Origin: Citrus sinensis | Lineage: Eukaryota; Streptophyta; Magnoliopsida; Sapindales; Rutaceae | DNA: 64,000 nucleotides | Direction: 5' to 3' | Assembly (NCBI RefSeq): GCF_022201045.2 | Contig: NC_068561.1 | Coordinates: forward strand, 26,108,501-26,172,500 | Shown here: positions 32,614 through 45,153 of the stretch, piece after piece | How the letters are laid out: each line of letters opens with the position of its first letter | How positions within the stretch are numbered: position 1 is the first letter of the stretch | Made by a program: the position numbers and the translations under genes | The notes under the pieces: model-generated | The model's database searches: none | What the model was told of the DNA's origin: nothing | Seen by the model: the letters and a program-made list of their open reading frames with translations, nothing else

Positions 32614-34034
32614 CTGATCTATGTGCATTGTCTACTTATACTTGCTGGACAGATCAAGATTATTACTTTTACTATTGATTGATTCAGCTTCAGCGCTTCA
32701 TATAATTTCTGTTCGTAGTAGTTAAATTCTTACTGTACTGCTCCTACCCCTTGCTTGCTTGCTTCCCCTTGCATGCTATTATTTCATTTGAACTCTGTTA
32801 TTCATTTTATTTTTCTTTTCCTCTTCAATTACGTTTCTATGTGCATTTCCATCACCACTACTACCGCGCTGCGCCTGCACACACCTAATTCTTTTTTTCT
32901 AAATTTTTTTTTTAATTTGTTAATATATCATATCCCTCCTTTTGGTTTTGAGGGAGTTCTTAATTAATTTATTTATTATTTCTAAACTGAAGAAATACAA
33001 GGAGGAAATATTTTCAAGTAATAATTAATTTATTATTACTATTGCAAAAGAATAATATATTTAGTTAAAATTAATTGGTCTCGATTGAATGGTTGGTGAA
33101 TGATGCCAAATTATATTTGCACGAATAATCCAAAAACACGTGAGACCTGCTCAATGATATTATTGTATATGTCCCAAATAAATTTTTTTCAACCACATCC
33201 TCTCTTGATCTAAAATTCACATGTTGACAGACAATTAATAAATAATTTAATTGTTTATATATTATTACTATATGACACTATTTTCCATACATTATTATTA
33301 TATGAAGATTTTTAAAAGTTCAAAAGATCTCATATTAAGAGAGGAATCTAATCCGAAATAAGGAACTAGTGAATTGATTCAATAAAAAAAGTTAAATTGT
33401 GACAGTTTATATACATTGCATGGATTAATTGGGCCTTTAATTAATTTTACACACGCACATATATCTATCTATCTATATATATATATATATATATATATAT
33501 CATTTTCTAATGATGATATATTTATTTTGTTAAAGTGGGGATGTCAGTAAAAAATTAAAAAAATATAAATTTTAATACACTAATAGATAAAAAAAATATT
33601 TAGATGTTTTAAAATACGTGTTTTATTTTATTTTATTTTAGTGACATACTTATTTTAACAAAATGAGAATGTCTTTGTTAGAGAATGACATACATACTCA
33701 TATAATAATAATAATAATTCTTTAATGAGGGTATCTTTACTTTATTAAAGTGATGTATCAATAAAAAAATAAAAAATAGATTTCAATAACTAATAAACAA
33801 GAAAATATAATTTTAAATCTATTAAAATCTATATTTTTTATATTTTACTGATATTTTTATTTAATAAAATGAAAATATTTTCACTAAAAAAGGCCCTCTC
33901 TCTATGTGTGTTAATATATATATATATATATATATATATAAAGAGGTCGTAATTAAATGAGGAACTAGTGGTTTGTCAAGGCGTCAAACCAGGAGAAGAC
34001 ACAGATCCTACAATCACAGATGACAAAGCAAAGG
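32614..34034. other. AT-rich intergenic DNA with microsatellites and a diverged duplication
   Basis: No gene seen. Long TA runs occur at 33474-33502 and 33911-33940. Two diverged direct copies of about 95 bp lie at 33522-33620 and 33738-33830, both with TTAAAGTG near the start and a run ending in ATTAAAAT or TTTAAAAT. Confidence 0.45.
33961..34034 (+). repeat. Local duplicate copy 1, interrupted by foldback element
   Basis: GGTTTGTCAAGGCGTCAAAC ... ATGACAAAGCAAA resembles 35707-35755 (GGTTTGTCCAGGGCATCAAA ... ATGACAAAAG). In copy 1 the sequence resumes after the foldback element at about 35273 with AATCAACTTGTGAT, matching AATCAACTCGTGAT at 35758. Copy 2 therefore represents the unoccupied site. 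Confidence 0.65.
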
Positions 34035-35263
34035 GTTCGCCTAAGTTACATTCAATGTAACTTACGGCCGGCATGTAAAAATTCATCGAGCCCCCCATAC
34101 TCTATGTTATTTATAATTTATTCGTAAGTATTATAAAATTTTTAAATTATAAAATTTCATTTTACCCCTTATACTTAATTTTATTTTATTAAAATCTTAG
34201 AGTTTGAATTCGCCTCCTATAATTTTAAATTTATAAAATAACCTCCATTTAATTAAAAAATATAATTATTATCAAATGAATTATAATTATAACTATTATT
34301 CTATTATAATCATAAATATAATTATATTTTTTAAATAGATTATTATTGTTATTATTAATAACAAGAATAAAAAGTGTTATAATTAATTAATCTATTAACA
34401 ATAATTAATAATAAATTTTCGTTAAATTGTTAATAATAATAATAATAATAATTAATGATAATTATTATTAATAATTAATTTTTTTACTAATAATAACAAT
34501 AAAAATAATTAAAATATAAAATAATAATTATGATAAAAATTAATGAATGATTTTATAGCAATTGGTTATAATTTAACTCATTCGGATTTTAATTCTAAGA
34601 CAAAGCAAATACATAAATGGTAGAAATCAAATTTAGTTGAAAACATAATGAATTACAATCAGAATAGCTAAATTAAAATAAGGAATTAAAATCAGAATAA
34701 TTTATTTACTTGAACTGTAGAGATCGTAACTAGAATGAGTTGTATTACTATTTATTTGTTTATTTTGTCTTAGAATGAAAATCATAATGAGTTAAATTGT
34801 AACATTGCTATAAAATTATTAATTAATTTTTATCACAATTATTATTTTATATTTTAATTATTGTTATTGTTATTATTATTCAAAAATTAATTAATAATAA
34901 TAATTATCGTTAATTATTATTAGTATTAACAATTTAACAAATTTTTTTAATTATTGTTAATAGATTAATTAATTATAATACTTTTTATTCTTGTTATTAA
35001 TAATAAAAATAATAATATATTTAAAGAATATAATTATATTTATGATTATAATAAAATAATAGTTATTAATTAAATGGAGGTCATTTTGAAAATTTAAAAT
35101 TATAGGGGGTGAATTCATACTTTAGGGTTTCAATAAAATAAAATTAAGTGTATGAAATTAAACGAAATTTTATAATTCAGGAAATTGTATAATACTTACG
35201 AATAAATTATAAATAATATAGATTATAGGGGGCTCAATAAAATTAAATGTAACTTAGGCGGAC
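34035..35263. mobile_element. 1.2-kb foldback (long inverted repeat) element
   Basis: Begins GTTCGCCTAAGTTACATT and ends with its near reverse complement, AATGTAACTTAGGCGGAC. Inverted similarity continues through GAGCCCCC, TATTTATAATTTATTCGTAA and TCATTTTA-type blocks for several hundred bases each side, with a centre near 34650. The interior resembles AT-rich MITE sequence, also seen in part at about 38050-38160. It has no coding capacity. Insertion is supported by the uninterrupted paralogous site at 35700-35770. It is probably a non-autonomous DNA element whose superfamily I cannot set. Confidence 0.7.
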
Positions 35264-36490
35264 AAAAAAAAAAAATCAACTTGTGATGAGGCGTGGAGTT
35301 TTTTTTTTTTGAGACTGATTAATCATCAGATTACTGCATTACACAGATATTTACAACAACTGCTTATTGTAGCAGAGATATTACACTGATATTTACAATC
35401 AGATATACATGATTGTGACTTACATTATTACAATGAATTCTATGAAGTACATGCCCAATATAAATAACCCCTCACAAAAAAAAATATTCATACTCCACTT
35501 ATATTTCACAAAGGAGAAGGATATAAAGAACATTTAGCCCCCACAATACTTTTATAGGGGCTAGAACCGCTGTCCTCACTAGCATTGTGAGGGCTTTGTG
35601 GAGTTAAAAAGGAAAAAGGTGATAAGGACTTTTATTTTATTTTATTTATTTATTAATGAGTGACAACTGACAAGGAGTAATTCTATGTTAAGTGGATGGG
35701 AAACGGGTGGTTTGTCCAGGGCATCAAAGGACCCAGCAGTCGCAAATGACAAAAGTAAATCAACTCGTGATCAGTGAGAAAATTTTTTGCAGGACGGTTC
35801 ATTTGTATTTAATCTTAAAATGGGACCGACCTATCAAATTTAATATTTAAAAAATATGAAATTTAATAAGTCTCATAATAAAATCCATTCTTATGTGATT
35901 TGAGAATGGACTGTTCCATGAATATCTCTGGAGAAGAGCGTGGAATTTCTTTTTTTATTTTATATAAAAAAAAGGTGACTAGTTCTAGTCACTCCACATT
36001 GTAATTAATATAGCAAATCCACAAGTAATTAATTAATTAAGTTGCATGATCTCAAGTTTTTCAACCCATATTTGTCATTGTCTCTCGTATTGAATAAGAA
36101 AAGCTAATTATCAATCGTAAGAAAATGACAAGATATGAATTATATATATCTGTAGTTTTACAACGAGGAAATGTTTTGCTCTCTCTCTCTCTATATATAA
36201 AAGTTTCAAATCAAGGATTTTTTATCATATTAAAATTAGAAATAACTTGAAAGATTAAAAAACACAAATTTTAATATACTCTAAGATAGAACAGACTGCA
36301 TTAGTGTTTATACCTTTTTATCTTTTAGTTTCTCTCCAACTTTAATAAGGTTAGGTATCTCTAATTTGAATAATTCTAATATATGAGGAATAAACTAAAA
36401 CAAAGAATTTCAATGTACTACAATAAAATATATTGCATTGAAGTTTGTTTTTCCTTGTTATCTTGTTTCTGACCTAATAAAGATTGGTAT
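35264..36490. other. AT-rich intergenic DNA including local duplicate copy 2
   Basis: No gene seen. Bases 35707-35775 are the second copy of the duplication described at 33961. A CT run lies at 36180-36192. The remainder has no recognised content. Confidence 0.45.
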
Positions 36491-37253
36491 TATTGGATGC
36501 ATAAATTCACGATCAAGGAGTTGAAAGTTCTTTGATACACTATAACTTTACAACCGGAGGCAACACTCCCATTGCTTGAGTTATCACACTCGGTGTCGTC
36601 ACACTAGGCAATTTAGTTTATGATTTTACCTAAGACATGTACACTTGTAGTAGAGTTTCATAATTATGATCTGCACTCTTATAAGATACATTTCAATTGT
36701 AATTATAAAAATTCTAAACTTATTCTATCTAATAAGCTTTAATGTAGTTGAGTTCCATTATTGTTAGAACAAGAAATCCTTTAGTGAAAACCATCTTTCA
36801 TGATCTAGAAACATTCATGTTGTATCACCAAGAATCAATAACAAAATATATAGAAGCGTACCTGAATCCATAATACTTAATTGCTCTCTACAATAGTGTA
36901 GTTAATCTTTTAGATAAACACATTCTCTTAGAGAATTCTTTAATTTTTTCTATGCTCTTTTTATGATGATAGGATGTCAGAAAGAATAGAAAATTCCGTG
37001 TGACTTGGGGACCATGACCACTTATATTGACAATTTTTCTTATTGTTTTTTGGTATTCCTATTTGAGACTATTATAAAAATAAAAATTACCCTTAAGTCT
37101 CTATACATTAAAGGCTCATACCCTATCAGATATATTAAAGCCCATATTATTGAAAACCTTAATAGATTAGTTTTAATTGGGCTTAACCTATATAACAATT
37201 TACAACACATAATTATTCACATATAAACTCAACTTTGGATTACAGATCCAACA
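36491..37253 (-). mobile_element. Probable solo LTR of a Copia-type retrotransposon
   Basis: Read on the minus strand it begins TGTTGGATCTGTAATCCAAA at 37253 and runs to GCATCCAATA at 36491, the TG..CA-like form (here ending TA) expected of plant Copia LTRs. It has no internal coding region and no adjoining primer-binding site. The end duplications are not convincing (ATGAT right, GGTAT left), so the limits are approximate. Confidence 0.45.
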
Positions 37254-38812
37254 ATGATAGATTAAAATTTGAACAACTGTAACTTGTATATACGTAATTT
37301 CTCCATTTACAAAGAACTGGCTTTATTTGAGTCAAGTCATCAAAAGTTTCCATCCCTAGTGCTTCGTATTGTCACATGATGATTACTTTGCGCAATAATC
37401 CGTGCGATATTTAGATAACTTATAGCACAAAAGTTGCTAAGTAAACCTATCAAACTTCTTAAGCTAGCTAACTAAAGATGCTTAGGAGAAAGCTAGAGAG
37501 AAGATAGAGAAATGTAGCCAAAGAGTATTTCATAACTCGAAAGAGAGAATATAAGAGAGTGTTACCAGTATACTTGAGTTGCTTGTGCTTGGTGTGTGGT
37601 GTGTTAAAATAGGGAGGCTTCCTTAGTTTAGAGCATTCCATGCCACTTGCGCACTTGCGCAGCTTGCTTAACAATCCACTAAGTTCTAGAGATTATACAA
37701 GTGTAGAAGGAAAAATGTATCTAAAGAATACATCAATACACAAGTGTTGATGTATCTAGATAGCAGAAGAAAAAATAAAATCATTTAATTAAACTTTTGG
37801 GAAGAGAAGTCTAATAGTCCTAAACACTATGCAGATTAAATGACACTATAATCCAAAAGAAAATCTTGAACTCACATCGTTGTGAGATTTTAAATTAATG
37901 TTGGACACACGAAATTAAAGATAAAAAATCGATCAAGGTAATATTAATGGAGGATTCTTATTAATTTAATAATTTATTGAAATAATAAAAAAATCTTTAT
38001 ATTTATAATAGGTAACACATTTCCCTAAATAAATTTAGTAACTTGTAATAACTCATTCTGATTTCAAAATAAAGTAAATATGTCAATGACAATATAACTC
38101 ATTCGATTCAAATTCTTACAGCTAAAATAAACGATTTATTTTTATTCTCATTTTCCATTCTGATTACAGTCAGTTGAATTCTGGCCATTTAGATTATTGA
38201 TTAGTAAATTCAATATGAAAGCACAATTAATGAAGATAAGAGCAAAATGGGAAATTGTTACAAAATTATTTTGCCGGTGGCTCTTAGAATTAAACCTTAA
38301 AAACAGGCTTGCCGATCCAATTCTAATCAAATTGGAAGGCTTATAATTTAATTAGTTCTATAAAGAACCATAAAAAATTCTAGTGTTGAAAACAAATGCT
38401 TTCGTATGTTTTTTTGCCCAAGACTTATTGAAAAGTGGTTGAACAGAGCCAACTCGCGAGGTCATTTATTATGTCCCACCACAACATATGCGTCCACCAT
38501 ATGTCACTACCTAAGTAGCTACCTAGTTTCAATGCACAAACCATGTAGGACTGCAATCCATTTGCATTATTGCAAGAGACCTAGCTGGCTTCCTATATCG
38601 TATTGAGGAGGTTTACTCATTGAAAACCAAGTCCACGATCGAAGTCAATTGAGGGGCAAGAATAGCTGTAAGCCTTTCGTTTATTATCCATTAATACTTT
38701 TTTTTTTTTTTTTCCTGGCTATCGCCAAGTTATATCTTTTAAGTACTCTTGCAGAAACTTATACATAGTCACATAGATAGGACTAAGAAATAAATCATCA
38801 ATCCATTTGATC
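37254..38812. other. Intergenic DNA, possible retrotransposon debris
   Basis: No gene. Bases 37440-37790 include GTGTGTTAAAATAGG and a CACTTGCGCACTTGCGCAGC repeat, and look like another LTR-type fragment, but without clear ends. Bases 38037-38160 resemble the MITE-like core of the foldback element. Confidence 0.35.
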
Positions 38813-39175
38813 ATGATCATAAGCCGACCATTATGTCTTCGTCGGTTCTCTTCAGCACCAGTACTAGTAGTAATATTATTATTCAGCTGCATATATATAA
38901 TTAATAATACGTCGGTAGCAGCAGCCTCCGTGTCTTTGAAAGACAACATCGCCATGATGAACATCATAATTGCGGGCTCAGAAGAGGTTCTGATGGAATC
39001 GGAAGTGAGTCATAGGCTTCTTGCGGCCTCTGGAGGAGACCCCATATCTTATAGATCTCTGGAGAAACCTCCATTCTGTGATGCGAAAATATATGGCAAT
39101 TGCATTAAACCCATCAGCGGGAACAATCGGCGCCCTTGCACTTACTACAATACTTGCAAGCGTGGAGGCAGCTGA
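38813..39175 (+). CDS. RALF-like secreted peptide precursor
   Basis: A single exon of 120 residues from the first ATG. A hydrophobic segment (VLVVILLFSCIYII) gives a signal peptide. The propeptide ends with ESEVSHRLLAA, like the RRxL-type subtilase site in RALF precursors, and is followed by DPISYRSLEKPPFC, comparable to the RALF YISY region. Four cysteines follow in two pairs: FCDAKIYGNC and PCTYYNTCKR. The second pair has the five-residue spacing of RALF peptides; the first has seven rather than the usual nine or so. RALF peptides act outside the cell on CrRLK1L receptor kinases and cell-wall LRX proteins. This would be a divergent member. No close tandem copy is seen, although the gene at 32131 may be a distant relative. 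Confidence 0.65.
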   Translation: MIISRPLCLRRFSSAPVLVVILLFSCIYIINNTSVAAASVSLKDNIAMMNIIIAGSEEVLMESEVSHRLLAASGGDPISYRSLEKPPFCDAKIYGNCIKPISGNNRRPCTYYNTCKRGGS

Positions 39176-40003
39176 TTTCTTGATGCTTCGTGCACGATAA
39201 TCAGCGATATCGCTCATGCACTTACTACATTTGTTTGTATTATGGCAACTGCAAAAAAGAAAAAAGAAAAATTGTGATGTAGCAATAAGATGTAATAATT
39301 AATTAATTACATCATTAAAATTATGTTATTAAATCTTTAATTAACTTCTCCACTTTCTTTATTAATCCAAAGTTCTGCAGATCTGAAGGTAATTAATTGC
39401 CATTTTTTCTGAAGCTGGCTATGAATAGAACTTACAAAATGATCAAATTAATGCAATTTAGATGAGGGCAAGCATCCTTCGGAATCGGTTTCTGCCTCGT
39501 GCCGTCGTTAGTTTTTTGCACGCTACAATGTACACTTGGGGTAAATACTGTATGTTACCAGAAATCAACTACCAAAATTTATTGAGATTATAAGTCATTG
39601 CATGCTATTATTTTTATTACTATCATCAGCATCATAGCTTGAATCTGCAAATGACTTAATTCAAGACTCCCCTATTTAAACTAATAATCCCCAAAATCAA
39701 GTCCTAACCCTAATCTTTTGACTAAGATCAATATTTAACACAAATACAAGAATCAACAATTTAAACTAATAATCCCCAAAATCAAGTCCTACTAACCTTG
39801 ATCTTTTGATTAAGATCAATATTTAACACAAATACAAGAATTAATACACAGAGAAGCAATGAAAATCAAAACTAACACAAGAGAAGATATTATAGTGATT
39901 CGGCCATGATCATCCCTACATCCACCGTGAAAATCGACCAAAGCTTTTATTATCAATGAGTTTACAAGAGGACATGCTTTAGAGAAAATATAAATGAAAT
40001 TGT
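39176..40003. other. Intergenic DNA with an 85-bp tandem duplication
   Basis: Bases 39676-39760 are repeated at 39761-39847 with few changes, starting TTAAACTAATAATCCCCAAA. No gene is seen. Confidence 0.7.
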
Positions 40004-41582
40004 TGTTGGGATTATGTGCTCTTTAAATTATATTTATTTATTTATAAATATATTTTTTGATTAAATAAATATATTTTTTGATTAATAAAATATTTAATAT
40101 AATTTTTTAAATATCTTAATTTCATAAATATTTTAAATAAAGTCCGTTTAATCATATTATATGTATTTATGTGATCATTATATGGATTCACAGAAGACAA
40201 ATAAAAGTAATCTTATGATTAAATAAATTGAGTCATCAGTTCATAAATAGAGTTGGACGCTTTATTTATATTTAGATTGTAATAAATTCATTGAATGATT
40301 TGTCTTTATTGTATATGAATTTACTGATATAATTTGACTGCACTGAATTGAATCACATATGAGATTTAATTAATCTCAAAATGACTTTCAGACTTATTAA
40401 ATCTAATAGATATTGATTTTATTGCAATCTCAATCTTCAGTTAATTATAGTTTCATAATCATAATTGTTAATCCATTTAAGTTACCAATGAGAGAGATAC
40501 TTGATCATATAGTCGAGATTATCCAATATCTTAATAGAAGAAATTATGAGTAGTGATATTATATATTAACAGTACAAAATTTGTTCAACATATCTCTTGA
40601 CAGGTTTTAGGTACTTGATCATAAAATTCTTTGGGTAGAATATGTTAACGTAATTAGTATGTTGAAAACGATCATTAGAGAAAACTAATAAGTATCAAGA
40701 AACAATATGAAATTAAATTAATTGGATAGCAGATTAACGATGTGGTATAAAAGATTGTTCAGTAAAGAAATCAATGTGGCATGCGTCGAATTCTTATTCG
40801 AGAACAATAGCCTAGATAACATACAATTATGGATGTCATTTTTAATCTTTTAGTGGAGTAGATTTGAAATTAAATAATCAAGCTAGTTTAATTATAAATT
40901 TAATTATTGTAGCCACTATTGTGTCTACATAAATGATTCTCAGATTAGCTCACTTAATTGATAGCACCATTACTTGATTGATAATCAAGATGACTTGCTA
41001 TTTAGGTTAAACTTAATTATATTATTTGGTGGGGATGCTCCATTTAATATGCTTGTGTGTAAGGGACTTTATGTATAACTTATAAGGTCGGCTCCTACAA
41101 TAAGAAGAAGTGATGCTTTTAATTTAAATAAAATATTTTTTATTTAATAGAATTATAAAAGGAGATAAAATAATGGCTTTATCTTATCTTTTAATTTAAA
41201 TAATATCTTTTTGATTTAATAGAATTAAAAAAGAGATAAAATAAGGAGTCTAGATTTCCACTATAAAGATATAAAAAAGGCTTGTTTTTTCTCAAAAGAA
41301 AAAAAGAAAACACAATATATAAAACAAATTTTTTTTTTCTCTCTAACTTTAAAAGAAAAAGTTCTCTATTGCTGGTTGCTTGGAGTACTGATAAAGATAC
41401 CCATATGACAAATGCAAATAGAATTTAAATCATAACTTGAAAGAATGTTAGTGATGGATTGTTATCAAACAAGATTACTTCTATAAAAAAAAAATAAAGG
41501 TATGATTTTTAAATTATAATAATTCTACATGTTGCATGAAAATTACAATTTACAATCCAAATATTTCGATTTTTAACCAACA
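40004..41582 (+). mobile_element. Probable solo LTR, Copia-type
   Basis: About 1.58 kb starting TGTTGGGATTATGTGCTC and ending AACCAACA. It contains a TATA-like CTATAAAGATATAAAAAAGG near 41260, a CT-rich initiator region and GGTTGCTTGGAGTACTGATA, which resemble the promoter/R-U5 part of plant Copia LTRs. No open frames and no primer-binding site follow. A 5-bp target duplication is not evident (ATTGT versus CTTAT), so the ends may be off or altered. Confidence 0.5.
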
Positions 41583-42995
41583 CTTATCCAGCCACAGAAC
41601 AAGCTGCAAGGCTTTGTATACAACCAGAAATTGATCCAAAAAGTTCTTTCACCAATCAGCGTCGGTCACTAGGTTTGTAATAAACCCAGAAAGTTTCCGC
41701 CATTCGTAACAACCTTAACAAAAGTTTGAAACAACTTTGACCACACGTGTCACATGTGTATGACCTTTAATCTTCAAAACGGCAACTACGGGTTATCGTT
41801 TAAGGCAAATGGCTTAAGTGATGCACTTGACAAGTCATTTGCTTCACTAGCTGCACCAGACGTCATTGGGCTGGCGTGGTATATGACAAGATAGAAACCA
41901 AACGACAATATTGTATGGCAAAGCAGAGGTTATCTAACTCCATAACCTTACACCAATAAATCCTACATGGGCTCATGTCTAAAAAGCACATAATAATTAA
42001 CCCCAAAACCAGCTATCTTTAGATTAATCTGAGCAGAAGCATAAATTAATTAAATGATTAGGATCTATGTGACACCTTATCCAAATCTTTAATCGAAGAA
42101 TCCTAATTCAAACCATAGAGGATAATTTAAATGAAAGTTACTTTTTTTCTCCCAAGTACTCTACTATCGAACTAGCTCATCATTCTTTTAAAGGACACAT
42201 CAATTATTGCTGGAGCACTCTAATCAATCCTTTAAAAACATTTCGACTCTTTTGGGAGGTCATCCTACTCTTCTGAAACAACCCAAGACCTATTTTATCA
42301 AATATTTCTTTATTTTTCTCTTAAACTAAACACTAATTTGAGCATTAGAATTAGATCTTTAGCAGCTTGAAAATAAGTAATTGGCAAGAGTGAGAAAGTT
42401 GGATTGGATCATAAAATGATTTTTCTTGGAAATTATGGACCCAAAAGTGAAAGGTTAGGAACCCTTAAAATTCTTCATTAGACCAATTTTCAAGTGAAAT
42501 TACCTTAATAACCAATGATAAATTATTATTTTTTTTAATTTTGAATGGGAATTCAACTAAACACTTAAAAAATTCTATTTAAAAATTCTTTACATTCACT
42601 CCATTTCATAAAAACACACACACACATATTAAATGTTAATAAAGATTTTTATTTATTTAAAAAACTTATAAGAGTTTAGACTTTAGAGTTACGGAAATAA
42701 AAGTTATATAATAAGAAAAAATAATTTAAGATTTTAAGATTTGTAATATATTTTATAAATAAAAGCTTAAAAAATACTTATTTAGATAAATTTTTTAAGA
42801 AAAATGATTAATTTTAATATATGAGTTTGAATTTCATAAATTAAATTGAGATATTTTAATAAACAAATCTAAAAAGAATTTGAGAGGGGTGTTAAAAGCT
42901 CCTCTCAAAGTTTATTGGGTTAAAAGATAATTAGGTCATCCTCGACCTCCACCTTGACCTCAAAATTCAAAAGCAAATAAAAAAAGAAGTAGAAG
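41583..42995. other. Intergenic region upstream of the DUF2039 gene
   Basis: AT-rich. A GC-balanced stretch at 41600-41990 has no recognised gene. The sequence just before 42996 is the short leader of the next gene. Confidence 0.45.
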
Positions 42996-45153
42996 ATGAG
43001 CAGCAACAGCAGCAGGCGTGGCGCGCCGAAGCACCAGAACCGCTACGCCTGGAAGCCGAAAGCTGGCCAGAAGATCAATGAAAGAGTGAGCATTAATTAA
43101 TTAGAAACTGTTAGCTTGCTTACTTGATTAATTTAATTTAATCTAATTTGTTTGTTATGTGTTGTTAATGAGTAGGAAGTTGGTGGAAAACTAAGACCCT
43201 ACCCTGAGATAACGGGAGTATGTCCTCGATGTAAAGATCAGATTGATTGGAAACGCCGTTATGGCAAATATAAACCTCTCTCTGAGCCTGCCAAGTGGTC
43301 TGATTTTGATTTCTACCCTTCTTTTCTCTTTTTATTTTCACATGTTAATGCATCATCTTTATTTCTATCATGTAAAACCATTTTTAATCCTTGATATCAT
43401 TTTCTATGTGTAATTATCGATTATAATGATAATGTGCAGTCAACGTTGTACCAAGCGTGCCGTACGTCAAGCTTACCATAACCTCTGTCCTGGTGGGTGT
43501 GCTATTTTTGGGGACTATAATATAGTAATAAGCCAATGATTGAGCTTTTCCATTTTCTGTCTTCTTCTTTTTTTTTATCATTATCTAGTGTTGTTGTTGG
43601 CTTAGGTTGTGCGAAGGAACAAAATGTATGTGCAAAGTGTTGTTCCCGCGTGGATCGTGTGATTGGAAGGTTTGGCTAATTCTCTTTGATCGTCTAAATA
43701 TATGATTGAATTTAGTAGTTGGGTATTACTAGCAAAACCATTTGCTTCCCCCCACCCCTCTCTTTGAGATTGTTAATACTTTTTTGGAGCTCTGTGTCAT
43801 TGTCTTCTGATTTTTTTGTAGAGACCTTGCAGAGGTAGAGGCTGAACAAAAGATGCTTGAAGCAGTTTGTATTCACTTGTCAGCAATATGATTGTCCTGT
43901 AAAATTAGAGTTTTTTCTTTTAACAATTAAACTGACGGGTATATGGATTTTATTACAGGCACTAAAAAATGCTCGAGAGAGAGATCGAAGAATTCTTCTA
44001 CGTGCTGTAAGCTCCTACACTGCTATTCTTGATCTAAATATATGTGTTTCTTTTTGCCAAGTGAAGAAAAATTTCAAATGCTTTTTCATTTTGTTTGCAA
44101 TTGATCTTTACCAACTGCTTTTTTAAGGAGGCAACTTGTCTGAATGACACAAGTCAAGCCACATTCATACTTCAATCAAAAATATAAATGGGCCCTTTCT
44201 CAGCGATGGAATATCAAAATCATGTCCAAAAAAGTAAATTAACCATATTGTTGATGCTAAGTTAAATTGTTGAGTTTTACTGCATTTGAGATTTGAACTA
44301 CTAGTAAAATCAAGGTTAAGAAGGGATATTTTGGGGTGTTCAACTTCTATTCTCAGTACTTGAATTTATATAATTGTCTTTCTGACAATCATCTGAAACA
44401 ATGCAATAGTAAGACAAGACAGTTTTGAGAATATCTTTCTGAAGTTTTATGTTAGATGGACTATGAAGATTGGGGCATTATCTTCCATTTCAACTGCTTT
44501 CTGTAGTTTTGATTTGCATGGTTGACTATGAACTATTGATTAGACACCAGTGTCTTATCCCGTCTTCCCTTGATATTAGAGGGGTGGTGGCAGTGGAGAG
44601 GGCATCTTGTTTGACTGTCTGACTGAGACATATAACTTGCTACCTCTTACCTAGTAGGCCAAAATCACAGTTTGAATAGATTAAGTTTCCGTAGGCAAGT
44701 CCTGAAAAAATTGGTTGAAACTTCAGAAGTTGGATTACTATAGCTTCATGAAGGTGTTTGAATCATCATATTAACCAGTCTGTGATCTTGAACCTTTTTA
44801 ATTCTAGGAATAAATTGCCTTTTGTGCTCATATTGAGTTGTGGCTTTTTTTTTTTTCTAAAGTTTAATTTGCTTAGCATTGAATGCTATTTATTCTAATA
44901 GATGGATAAAGGTAAATCTGAAAATTCAGCAAAAAATCCAGCCAACAAAAATAAAGTTGGGGAATTATTTCCTTCCGCATCACTTGAGGAATATGCTGCA
45001 AAAAGCAGAGGTGACAAAGACAATAACAATGGTGATAACATGGATAAAATCAATGATGAAGATGATGGTGTTGACGGTGAAACTGGAGTTAGTGATCTTG
45101 ATGACGATGATGATGATTATGTTGAAGATGCTGAACAAGTTTGTAATTGGTAG
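42996..45153 (+). CDS. DUF2039 zinc-binding protein (C9orf85 homologue)
   Basis: Seven exons: 42996-43085, 43176-43297, 43440-43492, 43606-43669, 43822-43864, 43959-44006 and 44902-45153. They join without a stop to 223 residues. The N-terminus is basic (RGAPKHQNRYAWKPKAGQKI). It is followed by zinc-ribbon-like CxxC pairs, CPRCKDQIDW, CQRCTKRAVRQAYHNLCPGC and CAKCC, which define the DUF2039 family also found as human C9orf85. The C-terminal half is acidic (DLDDDDDDYVEDAE). The molecular role of the family is unknown. From memory, Arabidopsis At3g02220 is the homologue and lies close to At3g02200 (eIF3m) and At3g02180 (SP1L3), agreeing with the order here. Confidence 0.9.

Noticed and set aside
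36491-41582. One retrotransposon with LTRs at 36491-37253 and 40004-41582
   Set aside because: The two LTR-like segments differ in sequence, length and orientation, and no gag-pol lies between them.
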